Part shown: piece after piece, positions 25,921-34,885 of the stretch | How the letters are laid out: every line of letters starts with the position of its first letter | Numbering within the stretch: the first letter of the stretch is position 1 | Assembly (NCBI GenBank): GCA_028280485.1 | Contig: JANQLS010000124.1 | Span: 1-41,511 of the forward strand | Source of the DNA: Planctomycetota bacterium | GTDB taxonomy: Bacteria > Planctomycetota > UBA8108 > JACQVS01 | DNA length: 41,511 bases | Reading direction: 5' to 3' | The notes under the pieces: generated by a model | What the model saw: only the letters and a program-made list of their open reading frames with translations | The model's database searches: none | Told to the model about the DNA's origin: nothing | Program-made: the position numbers and the translations under genes

Positions 25921-27567
25921 TTATCGGAACATCCCCTTCTTCTTTTTATTCGTTTGATCCTCTGGAGTTCCTCCTTTTCGCCACCCAGGGTGTAGATGAC
26001 GAGGCAAAGTTTTTATGTCGGTATAGTCAGAGAGAAAAACGATATCGTCTCCGATTAGCTTACTTAAAAACGATAGACCTACATCCAATGAGTTTGTGGG
26101 GTTGGGAAAATCCGAAGCATGCTTTTCTAAATTGTACTTTTGGTAAAGGTCTTGGGAGTAAAGACAACTCAACTCGATTAAGCCATTCAATAATCTGTTA
26201 AACCGCCCCGTCGCTCGCGGAAATTTTTCCATTGTGATTCTGGCGTGACGATCGAGAAGCGTCTTAACTTTGGGTCTCCAAAATTCATCTACAAACTTTC
26301 TCCAATCGGCTTCGTCAAATCCTCCCTCCTCTCCGATCGACAGCCCTTGCGGACCCAAGCCGGTACTCTCCAGGGCGAGCTTCTTGAGCTGGGGATTCCA
26401 GCCTTTAGATAACTTCCTAGTTTCACCGTAGCGACTGAAGAAGACTTTCCTCAGCGCCCCCACCTCGTCGAGTACTTGGCGATAATAAGCCGCAACCTTT
26501 AAGTCATCGTCATGCTCTTCCTGCGGTGTCCCCACTCCGAACAAGGCCCTCGCTTCGTAAGGCTTGCGCTCTAACGCTTCCCAGTCGATCTTCTTATCTT
26601 TTTTCTTAACCTCTTCCAGTAGGTCGAGGTCCTCCTGATGGGGACTGAAAGAAACTCTCACTTGATAGACATTCGAATAGAGATGAAATTCCTCAGGAAA
26701 AGGAATCGCCACTCGGTAACGACCACCCTGAATTTCACCGGGCTCTAAACTGGCTATAAGGCGATCTTCTAAAAAATAAATCGCCGAATAGACATGCAAG
26801 CCATCGGGTAAAAGAGAACGACCTTCAATATGAGCCACTCCGGAGGCTCCCCAATCTTCTACGAGCACACTATCGATCGAAAGGTACTTCCCTGCCGACA
26901 AGGATTGAGAATTTAAATAATTTAGTTTGGGTAAATTTGAATTTGGAATTTCGCGCGTCGTTGAAGATATAGAACTTTCTCCCCCCTCTTCAGGGTTTTC
27001 ATCTGAAGTAGAAGCAACTTGGACTCTTCGCTTTAAGGCATCTTCATTGCAAATTGTCAGGCTCCAATGAATATCCCAAGCGTAGACCAAGCGACTTGGA
27101 TCGTAAGGAGATTGTTTAAGGTCCCCCACGACAACCTGGGGCCAATAAGAACGGGGAGCACCGTTCATTTCTAATTGAAGAGCAGAAGTCCCCTGCCTCA
27201 AGGCTGAGGAAAAGTTGAACGAACCCAGCCCTGCGATAGAAGCTGATTCTTTTTCTTCTTCAGAGGGTGCCAAGACAAGTTTGGCTCCATTTAGAGGTTT
27301 CATATCAGGGCCGACAACTCGCCCTTGAATAGCTAATTCTCGAGGTTCGCTCTTTTGATCCGGAGGATCCTGGGAATCCTCGGAGGTGGAATTTGGGTTG
27401 TAGTTTTCGGGATGAGTTTCGAACTTGGATATAGACGAGGCATGCCGCCTTCGTTTCGGGCTAAGGGGCTTCGACTCCGTAAAATCCGTGAGCGAGTCGA
27501 ACAGAATTCCGCTACAAACTAAAAGAACGACAAAACAAACTGCAAGGAACCAAGCGGATTTAGACAT
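25921..27567 (-). CDS. Membrane-anchored protein with carboxypeptidase-regulatory-like domain
   Basis: The product is 548 aa with ATG 27567 and GGA about 8 nt upstream. A single N-terminal hydrophobic segment (residues 5-24) acts as signal or anchor, followed by a polar Ser/Pro linker. Residues about 78-150 look like a carboxypeptidase-regulatory-like beta domain (ELAIQGRVVGPDMKPLNGAK). A second beta-rich part (about 230-310) contains GVAHIEGRSLLPDGLHVYSA. The C-terminal 200 residues are helical, with a CLYSQDLYQKYNLEKH region. Regulatory-like domains of this kind are common in exported planctomycete proteins and are thought to mediate binding. No catalytic motif is visible, so the role is unknown. 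Confidence 0.8.
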   Translation of the reverse strand: MSKSAWFLAVCFVVLLVCSGILFDSLTDFTESKPLSPKRRRHASSISKFETHPENYNPNSTSEDSQDPPDQKSEPRELAIQGRVVGPDMKPLNGAKLVLAPSEEEKESASIAGLGSFNFSSALRQGTSALQLEMNGAPRSYWPQVVVGDLKQSPYDPSRLVYAWDIHWSLTICNEDALKRRVQVASTSDENPEEGGESSISSTTREIPNSNLPKLNYLNSQSLSAGKYLSIDSVLVEDWGASGVAHIEGRSLLPDGLHVYSAIYFLEDRLIASLEPGEIQGGRYRVAIPFPEEFHLYSNVYQVRVSFSPHQEDLDLLEEVKKKDKKIDWEALERKPYEARALFGVGTPQEEHDDDLKVAAYYRQVLDEVGALRKVFFSRYGETRKLSKGWNPQLKKLALESTGLGPQGLSIGEEGGFDEADWRKFVDEFWRPKVKTLLDRHARITMEKFPRATGRFNRLLNGLIELSCLYSQDLYQKYNLEKHASDFPNPTNSLDVGLSFLSKLIGDDIVFLSDYTDIKTLPRHLHPGWRKGGTPEDQTNKKKKGMFR

Positions 27568-28235
27568 CTAAACTTTCCGAAAATAACTCGTCTTTATCCT
27601 TTTCGCTCAAAACCACCTGAGCAATCAGGGAAACAAAATGGGAGGAGGCCGAAGGAACTAACTCAAAGACCCTCTAATGTTCTTAATTGTTGCGGAATTC
27701 TTGGATCGATACATCATTTTCGCTCTTAGATCCATAATTACCGCGAAGGTTAAATATCAGATCTCTCTACTTTCCAAAGCCTAAACTGATTCTAATCCAA
27801 ACAGGATTAGAGTTTAAAATGTTGAGCGAAAACCGAACTCCCACAGTAAGATTCTAAACTACAACAAGTTATGCATATATGAAGAATGGCATCAACCGAC
27901 AAATTTAAGACTTTTTCGTAGCGAGGGACTCAATTGATACTATTCTTGACCTTTTGTGAACTCCACGGGAGATGCTAAATTAGATCTTTAGAATCGATCT
28001 TCGGAACTCACTTCAAGTGAATTTCGTTTTGGGTCCCGACGAACTTATCTTCATTCGTTTCTTCATTAAATTGGGTCATTCTACAACTATAGGCCAGGTC
28101 TATTCTCCGGTTGGAACTGTCACTTCGCTGCCGAACTCCAAAGTTACGATTGTCTTCTAGAGCTGCTTAAGCTCTCTGAGTTCGTTTGCCTACTGATGTG
28201 ATGCTCCTTAAATTTTCATCCACTCTATCAAGAAA
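27568..28235. other. Divergent intergenic region, AT-rich
   Basis: This 668-bp gap between divergent genes has no credible ORF. One hairpin at 27783-27815 is clear: TCTAATCC and GGATTAGA around loop AAACA, with outer AAAC/GTTT pairing. No other repeat family member was recognised apart from a short TAGCGAGGGAC fragment near 27920. Confidence 0.45.
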
Positions 28236-28916
28236 ATGTTATCAAATTACAAACTCGGCCTCGGCGCCCTACTCTTAAGTTCTATCTTTTCAGCTTCGCT
28301 CATCATCACCGATCACGAACAAAATCTGGATGCTTTCGGTTGTCGGCCCGGCCTGATTCCAAATGGAAACATCAACCGCTGTTTAAATTGTCATGAATCG
28401 GCGAGTGGTGGCGATGCCAGAAACGCCTTCGGTATAGCCATCGAAGAATTAGAAGTAGGGTGTAGTGATTTTTGGGGACCTGAACTGGCCATGTTAGATT
28501 CCGATGGTGATGGTCGAACCAACGGAGAAGAATTAGGCGATCCCGAAGGAACTTGGAAAAGAGGAGACGAAGCCCCTGGAGATCCTGAAGAGGTCACTCG
28601 CCCGGGAGATCCCACTTTTAACCGCGGCGATTCCGATGCGAATGGTCTGCTCGAAGTGACCGACCCCATTCTCAATCTCACCTTTCAATTCTTAGGTGGA
28701 GTCGAAATCAAATGCATGGACACTTTAGATTTTGATGACAACGGAAAAATAGAACTCACCGACCCCATCGCCAACTTATCTCATCAATTTTTAGGTACTC
28801 AAGCTCCGATGCCTCCCAATAATGGAACTTGCGGCGAAGACCCCACTCCGGAGCGACGAGGCGAAGTTTTAGATTGTTTAGAGTATCCCAGTTCGAGTTG
28901 CATAATGGATTCTTAA
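28236..28916 (+). CDS. Temptin-like secreted protein with dockerin-like repeats
   Basis: The product is 226 aa with an N-terminal hydrophobic signal-like region (residues 7-24). Residues about 34-105 resemble the temptin Cys/Cys domain: IPNGNINRCLNCHESASGGD with CxxCH at 49-53, NAFG, and a calcium-loop-like DSDGDGRTNGEELGDP at 88-103. Two repeats follow (131-155 and 164-188), each with a DxDxNG loop, a (V/L)TDPIxNL helix and a QFLG end. These are the planctomycete version of dockerin type I repeats. The CxxCH could bind heme c or, as in temptin, form a disulfide. The sequence does not decide. The protein is likely extracellular and calcium-binding, perhaps displayed or docked on the cell surface. 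No cohesin is seen nearby. Confidence 0.85.
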   Translation: MLSNYKLGLGALLLSSIFSASLIITDHEQNLDAFGCRPGLIPNGNINRCLNCHESASGGDARNAFGIAIEELEVGCSDFWGPELAMLDSDGDGRTNGEELGDPEGTWKRGDEAPGDPEEVTRPGDPTFNRGDSDANGLLEVTDPILNLTFQFLGGVEIKCMDTLDFDDNGKIELTDPIANLSHQFLGTQAPMPPNNGTCGEDPTPERRGEVLDCLEYPSSSCIMDS

Positions 28917-28927
28917 GGCTACTAAAC

Positions 28928-29039
28928 CCTGTAGCGCCACCCCTTGTGGGTGGCCCGTCCTTAAAAGAGGCGGTGCATCTTTTAAGGACGGGTCAACACT
29001 TTCAAGATAAAGGCCTGGGGCAAGCCCAGGCGCTACAGG
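28928..29039. repeat. 112-bp nested inverted-repeat element
   Basis: Outer 11-bp inverted repeats CCTGTAGCGCC (28928-28938) and GGCGCTACAGG (29029-29039) enclose three further hairpins: CCACCC/GGGTGG (28937-28953), a perfect 15-bp stem beginning CCCGTCCTTAAAAGA (28954-28968 with 28978-28992), and GCCTGGG/CCCAGGC (29013-29031). On paper it folds as a closed multi-branch structure. The TGTAGCGCC ... GGCGCTACA type of terminus is familiar from dispersed planctomycete repeats (recollection). It begins 12 bp after the preceding stop codon and lacks a T-run. Confidence 0.8.
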
Positions 29040-29203
29040 CGAAATTCCAATTAAAACGAATTTGATCCTTTAGTAGCGATAATCCTGTTTTAATCCAATT
29101 TCACTTTCGCCAACAAAAAAGTAATGCCTTGAAGTAAGATGATGAAAGTTTAGCTTCATCATTTTCGGGTCACTTGACCCCACCACTTGTTCACATTGAA
29201 ATC

Positions 29204-29710
29204 ATGTCTTCGGCGCAAATCAAACTCTTAATACTCGGCTTCATTTCATTAAGCTTAGTCTCATGCTCAAGCTTCGAGCGTGACTGGAACGCGATTCAAA
29301 CTCATCAAGCACAAGCTTCCGTCCCTCCTTCTCTTGTAGGTTGTTATGATGGTGAGTGGAGAAGTAACGCCAATGGCCACCATGGCCGCCTCCGAATGAT
29401 CCTCACCCGAGACAAGAACGCCAAAGATACTTATACCGCGCGTTTTAAAGCCAACTGGGGGAATGCGTTCACCTTTGAGTACCAAGTGCCTCTAAAGTTT
29501 AAAAAAGTGAAGAAAGTCTTACACTGCTCGGGAGGAGCTGATTTAGGAATTCTCGCAGGAGGCAAGTATGAATATCGAGGGAAGGTCACGCACTCGCGAG
29601 CTCCCGAAAAATTAGTGGCTGTTTACAATTCAACGAACGACCATGGTCTCTTTACTCTTAAAAGAAAAGTTTTAGAAAATCATTTATTCATTACGAAGGC
29701 CGCTCCCTAG
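29204..29710 (+). CDS. Lipoprotein of unknown function
   Basis: The product is about 168 aa. ATG 29204 is preferred over an in-frame TTG at 29174 because it gives a compact lipoprotein signal: KLLILGFISLSLVSC, with the lipobox Cys at residue 21. The mature protein is small and beta-rich (LVGCYDGEWRSNANGHHGRL ... ARFKANWGNAFTFEYQVPL ... LGILAGGKYEYRGKVTHS), resembling small lipid-anchored beta-barrel-like proteins, but no family is recognised. It would be membrane-attached on the outer face. A 14-nt-arm hairpin follows 11 nt after the stop codon. Confidence 0.8.
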   Translation: MSSAQIKLLILGFISLSLVSCSSFERDWNAIQTHQAQASVPPSLVGCYDGEWRSNANGHHGRLRMILTRDKNAKDTYTARFKANWGNAFTFEYQVPLKFKKVKKVLHCSGGADLGILAGGKYEYRGKVTHSRAPEKLVAVYNSTNDHGLFTLKRKVLENHLFITKAAP

Positions 29711-29720
29711 TTTATTTAAG

Positions 29721-29751
29721 TTGAAGCATGCTCCTTCGGAGATAGCTTCAA
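29721..29751. repeat. 14-nt-arm triloop hairpin, diverged copy
   Basis: Left arm TTGAAGCATGCTCC, loop TTC, right arm GGAGATAGCTTCAA. Two internal mismatches and one G-U interrupt the pairing. Arm length, loop length and the TTGAA base match the hairpins at 54, 23852 and 35000. It may also act as a weak terminator for the lipoprotein gene, although there is no T-run. Confidence 0.6.
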
Positions 29752-29822
29752 CCGTTCCGGCAAGTCTTCCTGGGTCTTTGGTATAGCCCGCCCCTACGTT
29801 CGCGGCCGAACTGATTCCACGA

Positions 29823-32363
29823 TCAACTTTGATGAGATTCGAATTCCGAATGAATTGAATCCTCCGCTTCGACTTCCGAGGATTTATAATGCCCTAAACA
29901 AGTGAGCTGGTCTCGATCTTCGTCGAGGTGAGCTTGGGCCCATCGAAGAATAGCGGGTTCTTGAGTAAATAAGATGACTTGTTGATTCTTTGAAATCGCT
30001 TTAAGCGTTTCAAGAATCTTTAGTTTTCTCTCTTCATCAAAATGAACTGTCACCTCATCTAACAAAAGAGGTGTAACCTCTCCTTCTCCAGTGAGAAGTT
30101 GCGCTAAAGACGCTCTCAACAATAAATAGATCTGCTCAGTTGTTCCTCGAGAAAGCTGGGTAGCCTCCACCCAATTCCCCAACTTTGATCGTACTCTTAC
30201 TTTTAAATTTTCAGGATCAACTCGAATCTCTTCGTACGCACCCGAAGTCACTTTAGAAATCTGACCTTCAACCGATTCAGCAAGCAGAGGGGCCACTTCA
30301 CGATGGACGCCATCTCGGGCCTTCGTTAAGAATTTACGAGTGAGCTCCACTGTTTCATCAACATATAACAATCGATCGATCTTCCTTTGAGCTCTCTCGA
30401 TAGCTTCCTCAACGTCCACTTTTGAGCCCAAATGGATTTCGCGTTCTTGGAGTTGCCCCAATTTGCTGGCAAGATCTTGCGTAATGCTGCGGACATCATC
30501 TTGCAACTCTTGCAGGTGATCGAGTTCTAAATCAGGTCGTTGAGCGATCTCGCGAATCTCTTGCACCTCGAATTCTTCAAGTGCAGCCTGAACACTCGCT
30601 AATGTATCCTCGACCTCTTCGTGCAGATCACCGAGTGAACGCCCTTTCAATATTTGCTGCAACTGCTTTTCGAGATTTGAAGTGACTTCTATCGAATCCT
30701 TTTGGCGATCTTGCTCGAAGAGCCAATCACGAAGATTTTGAACCAAATAATCTTCATCGAGAGTTTCAAATCCCAGCCCTTCTCCAAGTTCTTGCAAGCG
30801 CTTTCGAATCTTCTTTTTCTTCTCTCGAATCTGTCGCTGTGATTTTTCTAACTCCTCCCGAACTTTTAATTGTTCGACGAGTTGCTTTCGAATGAGCTGA
30901 AGACTTTGTCGAGTAGGTCCTTGATTCAATTGCGCGCGGTAAAGTTGAAAAGCTCGCTCGAGCTCTTCTTTAGAATAACTTTCATCCGAATCATCGAAGG
31001 GAAAAACTTCTTGGCCTTTCAATCTACGGAAGAGCTCGAATCCGAATCTTTCGACTTCGGCTTCTAATTGAGCATGAGTCTTCTGCCAAAGCCGCAGTTG
31101 AACACGCATTCTTAGAGTCTCACCGATCGACATCACCAAACCCAACAGTGCCCCTACCCCACCGACTAGGGCAAGCGAAAGATCGATCCCTTCCCAGCTC
31201 TTAGGAACAGTAACAGCACCCGCTAATAAAATAGCTGAACTGAAGGCGATCAGTTTAACCACCTTCTGGATATTGTTTTGTCGAGGATGCACATCCGAAT
31301 GTGAATCCAAAGCTTCACAGGATTGAGTAAAGGCACGATGGGTGTCGATGATCTCGGATTCTGAACGGGGCTCCATCGAAGGTGAAGGGGCGAGGTTCTC
31401 AATTTCCCATCGAATTTCACCTGCAGAAGGACCTGACAGATCCGGTTCGCCAGGACAGGTTTCCCAGAGCTCTAAACAAGAAGAAACACTACGCAGTAGT
31501 TTTTTCCTATCCTCTTCTCGAGCGGAATCAAATCCGAGATCCTTCAGTTTTGTTTGAAGATGGGAGGCCTGCTCAAACTCTTCACGGTGACTTTCAGCAG
31601 TTTTCCAATTGAGTGCGCCTTTAAGCTTTCGCAATTGGGTTTGCCCATCAAATTCTTTTACTCTCAAGCCTTCAATCTCATCCAACAATTCTTGATGCGA
31701 TGAATAGGCTTGCTCTAATTCTACTTTTTGTTTTTGAGCCGCTTTAAGTTCTCGAGTTGCAACTGAAAGAGGGCGCTCACCTTTAGAATTAGATTTTCCA
31801 ATCTGTTCTTTTTGAAATCGATCGAGAAGGTCGAGAGCACTCTTAACGGTAAAATCTCCTCCGATTCCATCCGCTGATTTTTGCAACTTTTCTTGGAGGG
31901 AATCAGCGTGAAGTAAAACTTCTAAAAGCTCTCCTTGCTTGACACAAGCTGTCGCGAGAAACGTTTGTCGGTTCAAATTGAGCCACAACGCTCCATCGGG
32001 ACTCCCCTCGTGGATGATCTCCCCCGTCACATCTTTTCCGAGGGTGAGCTCCGTTGCTTTGCAGTCAACTTTCCCCCTGAGATCTTGATCGATTTCAACT
32101 TGACGTCCATCTTCAAGTTCGATCAAAAGTCGAAGTTTGTACTCCTCACTCCCCCACGGTCGGTATCGATCGAGAAATTCACGTTGCTCTTTCGTCGTTC
32201 CCCGACCTCGTTTCACTCCACACAAACTGAGGTAGAGAGCTGCGTGCCAAGTTGATTTACCCGCTTCATTGGGACCAAAGATGATGTTGAGGCCTGGGGT
32301 AAAAACCATCTCTCGATCATTCAATGATCCAAAGGACTGAGCCTGAAGAGAAAGGTACTTCAT
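29823..32363 (-). CDS. SbcC/YhaN-like SMC-type ATPase
   Basis: The product is 846 aa. Walker A is GPNEAGKST at residues 30-38. The ABC signature LSRGTTEQIYLLLRASLAQL and Walker B (LLLDEVTVHFD) are close to the C terminus. Long coiled-coils lie in between, with a paired hydrophobic segment at about 366-411 (IAFSSAILLAGAV and LALVGGVGALLGLVM) that may insert in the membrane, as predicted for Bacillus YhaN. With its nuclease partner it should form a Rad50-Mre11-type complex that processes DNA ends or hairpins. The start codon overlaps the stop of the upstream nuclease gene by 4 bp (ATGA), so translation is probably coupled. A Zn-hook CxxC is not evident. Confidence 0.9.
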   Translation of the reverse strand: MKYLSLQAQSFGSLNDREMVFTPGLNIIFGPNEAGKSTWHAALYLSLCGVKRGRGTTKEQREFLDRYRPWGSEEYKLRLLIELEDGRQVEIDQDLRGKVDCKATELTLGKDVTGEIIHEGSPDGALWLNLNRQTFLATACVKQGELLEVLLHADSLQEKLQKSADGIGGDFTVKSALDLLDRFQKEQIGKSNSKGERPLSVATRELKAAQKQKVELEQAYSSHQELLDEIEGLRVKEFDGQTQLRKLKGALNWKTAESHREEFEQASHLQTKLKDLGFDSAREEDRKKLLRSVSSCLELWETCPGEPDLSGPSAGEIRWEIENLAPSPSMEPRSESEIIDTHRAFTQSCEALDSHSDVHPRQNNIQKVVKLIAFSSAILLAGAVTVPKSWEGIDLSLALVGGVGALLGLVMSIGETLRMRVQLRLWQKTHAQLEAEVERFGFELFRRLKGQEVFPFDDSDESYSKEELERAFQLYRAQLNQGPTRQSLQLIRKQLVEQLKVREELEKSQRQIREKKKKIRKRLQELGEGLGFETLDEDYLVQNLRDWLFEQDRQKDSIEVTSNLEKQLQQILKGRSLGDLHEEVEDTLASVQAALEEFEVQEIREIAQRPDLELDHLQELQDDVRSITQDLASKLGQLQEREIHLGSKVDVEEAIERAQRKIDRLLYVDETVELTRKFLTKARDGVHREVAPLLAESVEGQISKVTSGAYEEIRVDPENLKVRVRSKLGNWVEATQLSRGTTEQIYLLLRASLAQLLTGEGEVTPLLLDEVTVHFDEERKLKILETLKAISKNQQVILFTQEPAILRWAQAHLDEDRDQLTCLGHYKSSEVEAEDSIHSEFESHQS

Positions 32364-33475
32364 AGTTCACCGACCTCAAGCTCAACTCGACCCGCTAAGG
32401 CCTTCAATCCCATCGATAAAACTTCAAGCTTTCGCTCTTCGCTTAAATCAGAACATTGAACCTCTCTTACAAAATGACCTCTTACGGTATTTTCGTTAGC
32501 AACAACCTCTAAATCGATTGCGGGAACGATATCCCCGAGTTCGATCTTGAAAGAGCCGTACTCTTCACTCAGGTTTGAAAAATCTCGCAGAGAAAAACAA
32601 AGATTTGGATCCTGTTCTCCCCAAAGGGTGATTCGTACCCAACCTGGATGGTCATTGAGTAAAGCTCGAATCTCTTCTTCTAATGAGTGTAGATGATGGT
32701 GACCTGAAAGATTGAGTTTCAAGTCATGAAGTTCCGTTGAAGAAACTCGATAGTGTTCGGTTCGAATATTCTGAGCATCATCAATTTCAAAGAGAACTGC
32801 TCCACGCGTTCCTTCTTCTCCGAAAGAAAGCGGCTCGGGATTTCCGGGATAAGTATAGAGTTCTTTGAGTTGAGGAGCGTGATAGTGCCCGAGCAAAGCG
32901 TGACTGAGTCCGGAGTCCTCTAAGTCTTCAAAACGAAAAGGGGCGTGAAGGTGTTCTCGCTCAGCTTGACCCGCTCCCACTGAAATGTAAGAGCCGTGGA
33001 ATAAGGCGAGGTGAATGCCTTGTTGAGGGACTTTAAAGTTCCGCAAAAAATTCTCGGTTCGAGCAGGCCCCATATGTGCAGCTCCCCAAAGCGTGAAACC
33101 GTCTTTGATGGGAACGGGCTCTAATCTCGAAGAGTTAAAAATATGAACGTTGGGGCTCCAATCGACCTGCCGATAAAGACTCTCTGGAGACAACCAATCG
33201 TGATTCCCAGGCGCGATAAAAATCGGGCAGGGATGAATCGACTCGAACACTTCGCAAAGAAACCGTCCGGTTTGAGGAGATTGTTTCTCTAACTCGAACA
33301 AATCTCCCCCGCAAGTGATCGCATCGACCTCGAGATCTTCCGCTAACTTGATGATCGACTCTAAACAAGATCGTTGAGCTCGGCGGCGTTTCCGCGCAAC
33401 CATTGCTCTACTCCCCATCCAAGCGAAAGAGGTCTCGAGATGCAGATCTGAGAAATGAAGGATACGTAGTTTCAC
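32360..33475 (-). CDS. SbcD/YhaO-like DNA repair metallophosphoesterase
   Basis: The product is 371 aa, probably GTG-started at 33475. Calcineurin-like phosphoesterase motifs are complete: DLH (Asp10, His12), GGDLFE (Asp58), GNHDW (Asn91, His92), ALFHGSY (His160) and LLGHYHAP (His197, His199). These bind two metal ions, usually manganese, in Mre11/SbcD nucleases. The domain order and the ATPase gene directly downstream match the YhaO-YhaN pair more than classical SbcD-SbcC. Expected activity is DNA end and hairpin cleavage coupled to the partner ATPase. The operon reads leftward from a promoter that must lie in the non-coding island beginning at 33476. Confidence 0.92.
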   Translation of the reverse strand: MKLRILHFSDLHLETSFAWMGSRAMVARKRRRAQRSCLESIIKLAEDLEVDAITCGGDLFELEKQSPQTGRFLCEVFESIHPCPIFIAPGNHDWLSPESLYRQVDWSPNVHIFNSSRLEPVPIKDGFTLWGAAHMGPARTENFLRNFKVPQQGIHLALFHGSYISVGAGQAEREHLHAPFRFEDLEDSGLSHALLGHYHAPQLKELYTYPGNPEPLSFGEEGTRGAVLFEIDDAQNIRTEHYRVSSTELHDLKLNLSGHHHLHSLEEEIRALLNDHPGWVRITLWGEQDPNLCFSLRDFSNLSEEYGSFKIELGDIVPAIDLEVVANENTVRGHFVREVQCSDLSEERKLEVLSMGLKALAGRVELEVGEL

Positions 33476-34544
33476 ATCTCATCTTTTCGGCATTCTCGGT
33501 CGAAGTCTTATCGAGGATTTTACTGCTGAAAGGAATTAACCATGATTGTGGGAATGAAAGTTAATGAAAGTATATCCCTTTCGATATTATTGGATGAAGA
33601 TCAAGTTAAACTTCATTTAATTTCAAGCCCGATGTGTCAACGAGGGTCAGCATTGAGGAGAGCAAGTGACCGCTAATGAACACCAGAATGAGACTTCACA
33701 CTGGTCCTAAATCCATAACGAACTCGAATTTTAAGCCCATCGATATCCCTCGCTAAAGCTTCGGGCTTGGACGGTTTGTAGGTTTTAGTAGGACCGTTCA
33801 AAAACTAATATTTTATCCACTATCACAATTATTGTTTTAATCCTGATACACATCCTTCCAAGCCCGAAGCTTTAGCGAGGGATCAAAAAAAGAAAACAGA
33901 AGTAAGTATTCAGAAAGAAATTTAAAAAAAGGCAATTTCTACACAAGACATTTCGAAGTTATTCGTCTATTATCCAAGATCATATTTTTTAAGGGAAAGA
34001 GAGGGTAAACCTCCATCCCGCTATAATTCCCCTACATATTGAGGCTAAAACCAAGTTCAGCATTCTTAACGGAATACAGATTACAGGTCCAAAATCATGT
34101 TTGTTTCATATTTAAACTCATCCCCAGTAGACGCCATACGGCAAGCGACACTTATGTCGCCCGTCGTGGCTTCGAAGTGGAGTGAGGTGAAGCAAACAGG
34201 CTCCGATGGAGCTTGGCCTGTAACCATCCGCAGAGAGATGAACGGTAGCCTCAACCCCTCCATCGAAGCCAAGCGCGGATCAAGCGTGGAAAGTTCTACT
34301 CTGAACAAACGATTCCACAATGATGCCTGCGCTGATGTGGCCTTTACTGACGCCTGACGCTGCGGTCGTAGCGTACCCCCCAGGCGAGGTAAACAAAAAA
34401 TCCCCAGTAAAACAAATCTAAAGTTCCAACCGGCTCGCGGTATGTCTCCATTTAAAAAGACATCCAAGCCACGAACATGATTTTTACATTCAAAGTTTTT
34501 GTGTCATTCAAAATGATCAAAAGCTCGCGCTCGCGTATTGCCTA
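33476..34544. other. Non-coding island, left part
   Basis: About 1.07 kb without a gene I can support. It holds the second REPIN-like element (33745-33883), a perfect hairpin GCGACA/TGTCGC at 34145-34160 and a triloop hairpin at 34198-34214 (AGGCTCC/GGAGCTT, loop GAT) just after a copy of the linker GTGGAGTGA (34177-34185). An 86-codon frame at 34097-34357 exists, but overlaps these structures and lacks a ribosome site. A TATAAT at 34022-34027 has no matching -35 box. Confidence 0.5.
33745..33883. repeat. REPIN-like element, copy 2
   Basis: Arms at 33745-33769 and 33859-33883 are identical over 25 bp to those of the element at 22358-22495 and in inverted orientation. The total is 139 bp with an AT-rich spacer. 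One additional G/C pair extends the arms inward here. Confidence 0.8.
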
Positions 34545-34656
34545 TAGCCGAACCTGTAATAGTTTGGCAAGCAAATGTAGATCGCCAAACTTTTAGAAGT
34601 TCGGCTACACAAGCAGCACAATGAATGAGTCCAGGTGGCTCAACACTAACTAATTC

Positions 34657-34692
34657 GAGTGAAAGCAAATCATAGATTTGCCGCAACGATGG
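34657..34692 (+). repeat. Partial hairpin unit (unit 0)
   Basis: Thirty-three of 36 bases match 34813-34848 in unit 1: linker GAGTGAA, a GCAAATC/GATTTGC stem (34665-34681, loop ATA) and tail CGCAACGATGG. Most differences fall in the loop. Confidence 0.7.
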
Positions 34693-34731
34693 AAGCGGGC
34701 CTCAGCGACATTCGTTTCAAATAAAAGATTC

Positions 34732-34848
34732 AGCTCCTGCATAACAACGGGAGCTAGCCTGCTTGGGGCCAAGCGGGCCGCCAGCGTTCACTCTCCGAGT
34801 GGACGCGCAGCGGAGTGAAGGCAAATCGTTGATTTGCCGCAACGATGG
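34732..34848 (+). repeat. Multi-hairpin unit 1
   Basis: Four stems in order: AGCTCCTG/CGGGAGCT (34732-34755); GCCTGCTTG/CAAGCGGGC (34757-34778, loop GGGC); GCGTTCACTC/GAGTGGACGC (34784-34806, loop TCC); then linker GCGGAGTGAA and stem GGCAAATC/GATTTGCC (34820-34838, loop GTT), with tail GCAACGATGG. Confidence 0.75.
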
Positions 34849-34885
34849 AGCCGAGCCCCTCCGGCGCTCCTTACCATTAATAAAT

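Noticed and set aside
25896..26201. 101-codon plus-strand frame
   Set aside because: It lies antisense within the 3' part of the well-supported gene at 25921-27567 and shows no domain.
28928..29039. Conventional terminator for the dockerin-like gene
   Set aside because: Stems are strong but no T-run follows, and the outer repeat encloses several hairpins, which is not a standard terminator design.
34022..34027. TATAAT as the promoter of the hairpin array
   Set aside because: There is no -35-like hexamer at proper spacing, and it lies about 520 bp upstream of the first array stem.
34097..34357. 86-codon plus-strand frame (and an overlapping 128-codon minus frame) as a gene
   Set aside because: No ribosome site, no recognisable domain, and it overlaps hairpins and the GTGGAGTGA linker. 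The two strands give equally plausible frames, which points to structured non-coding DNA.
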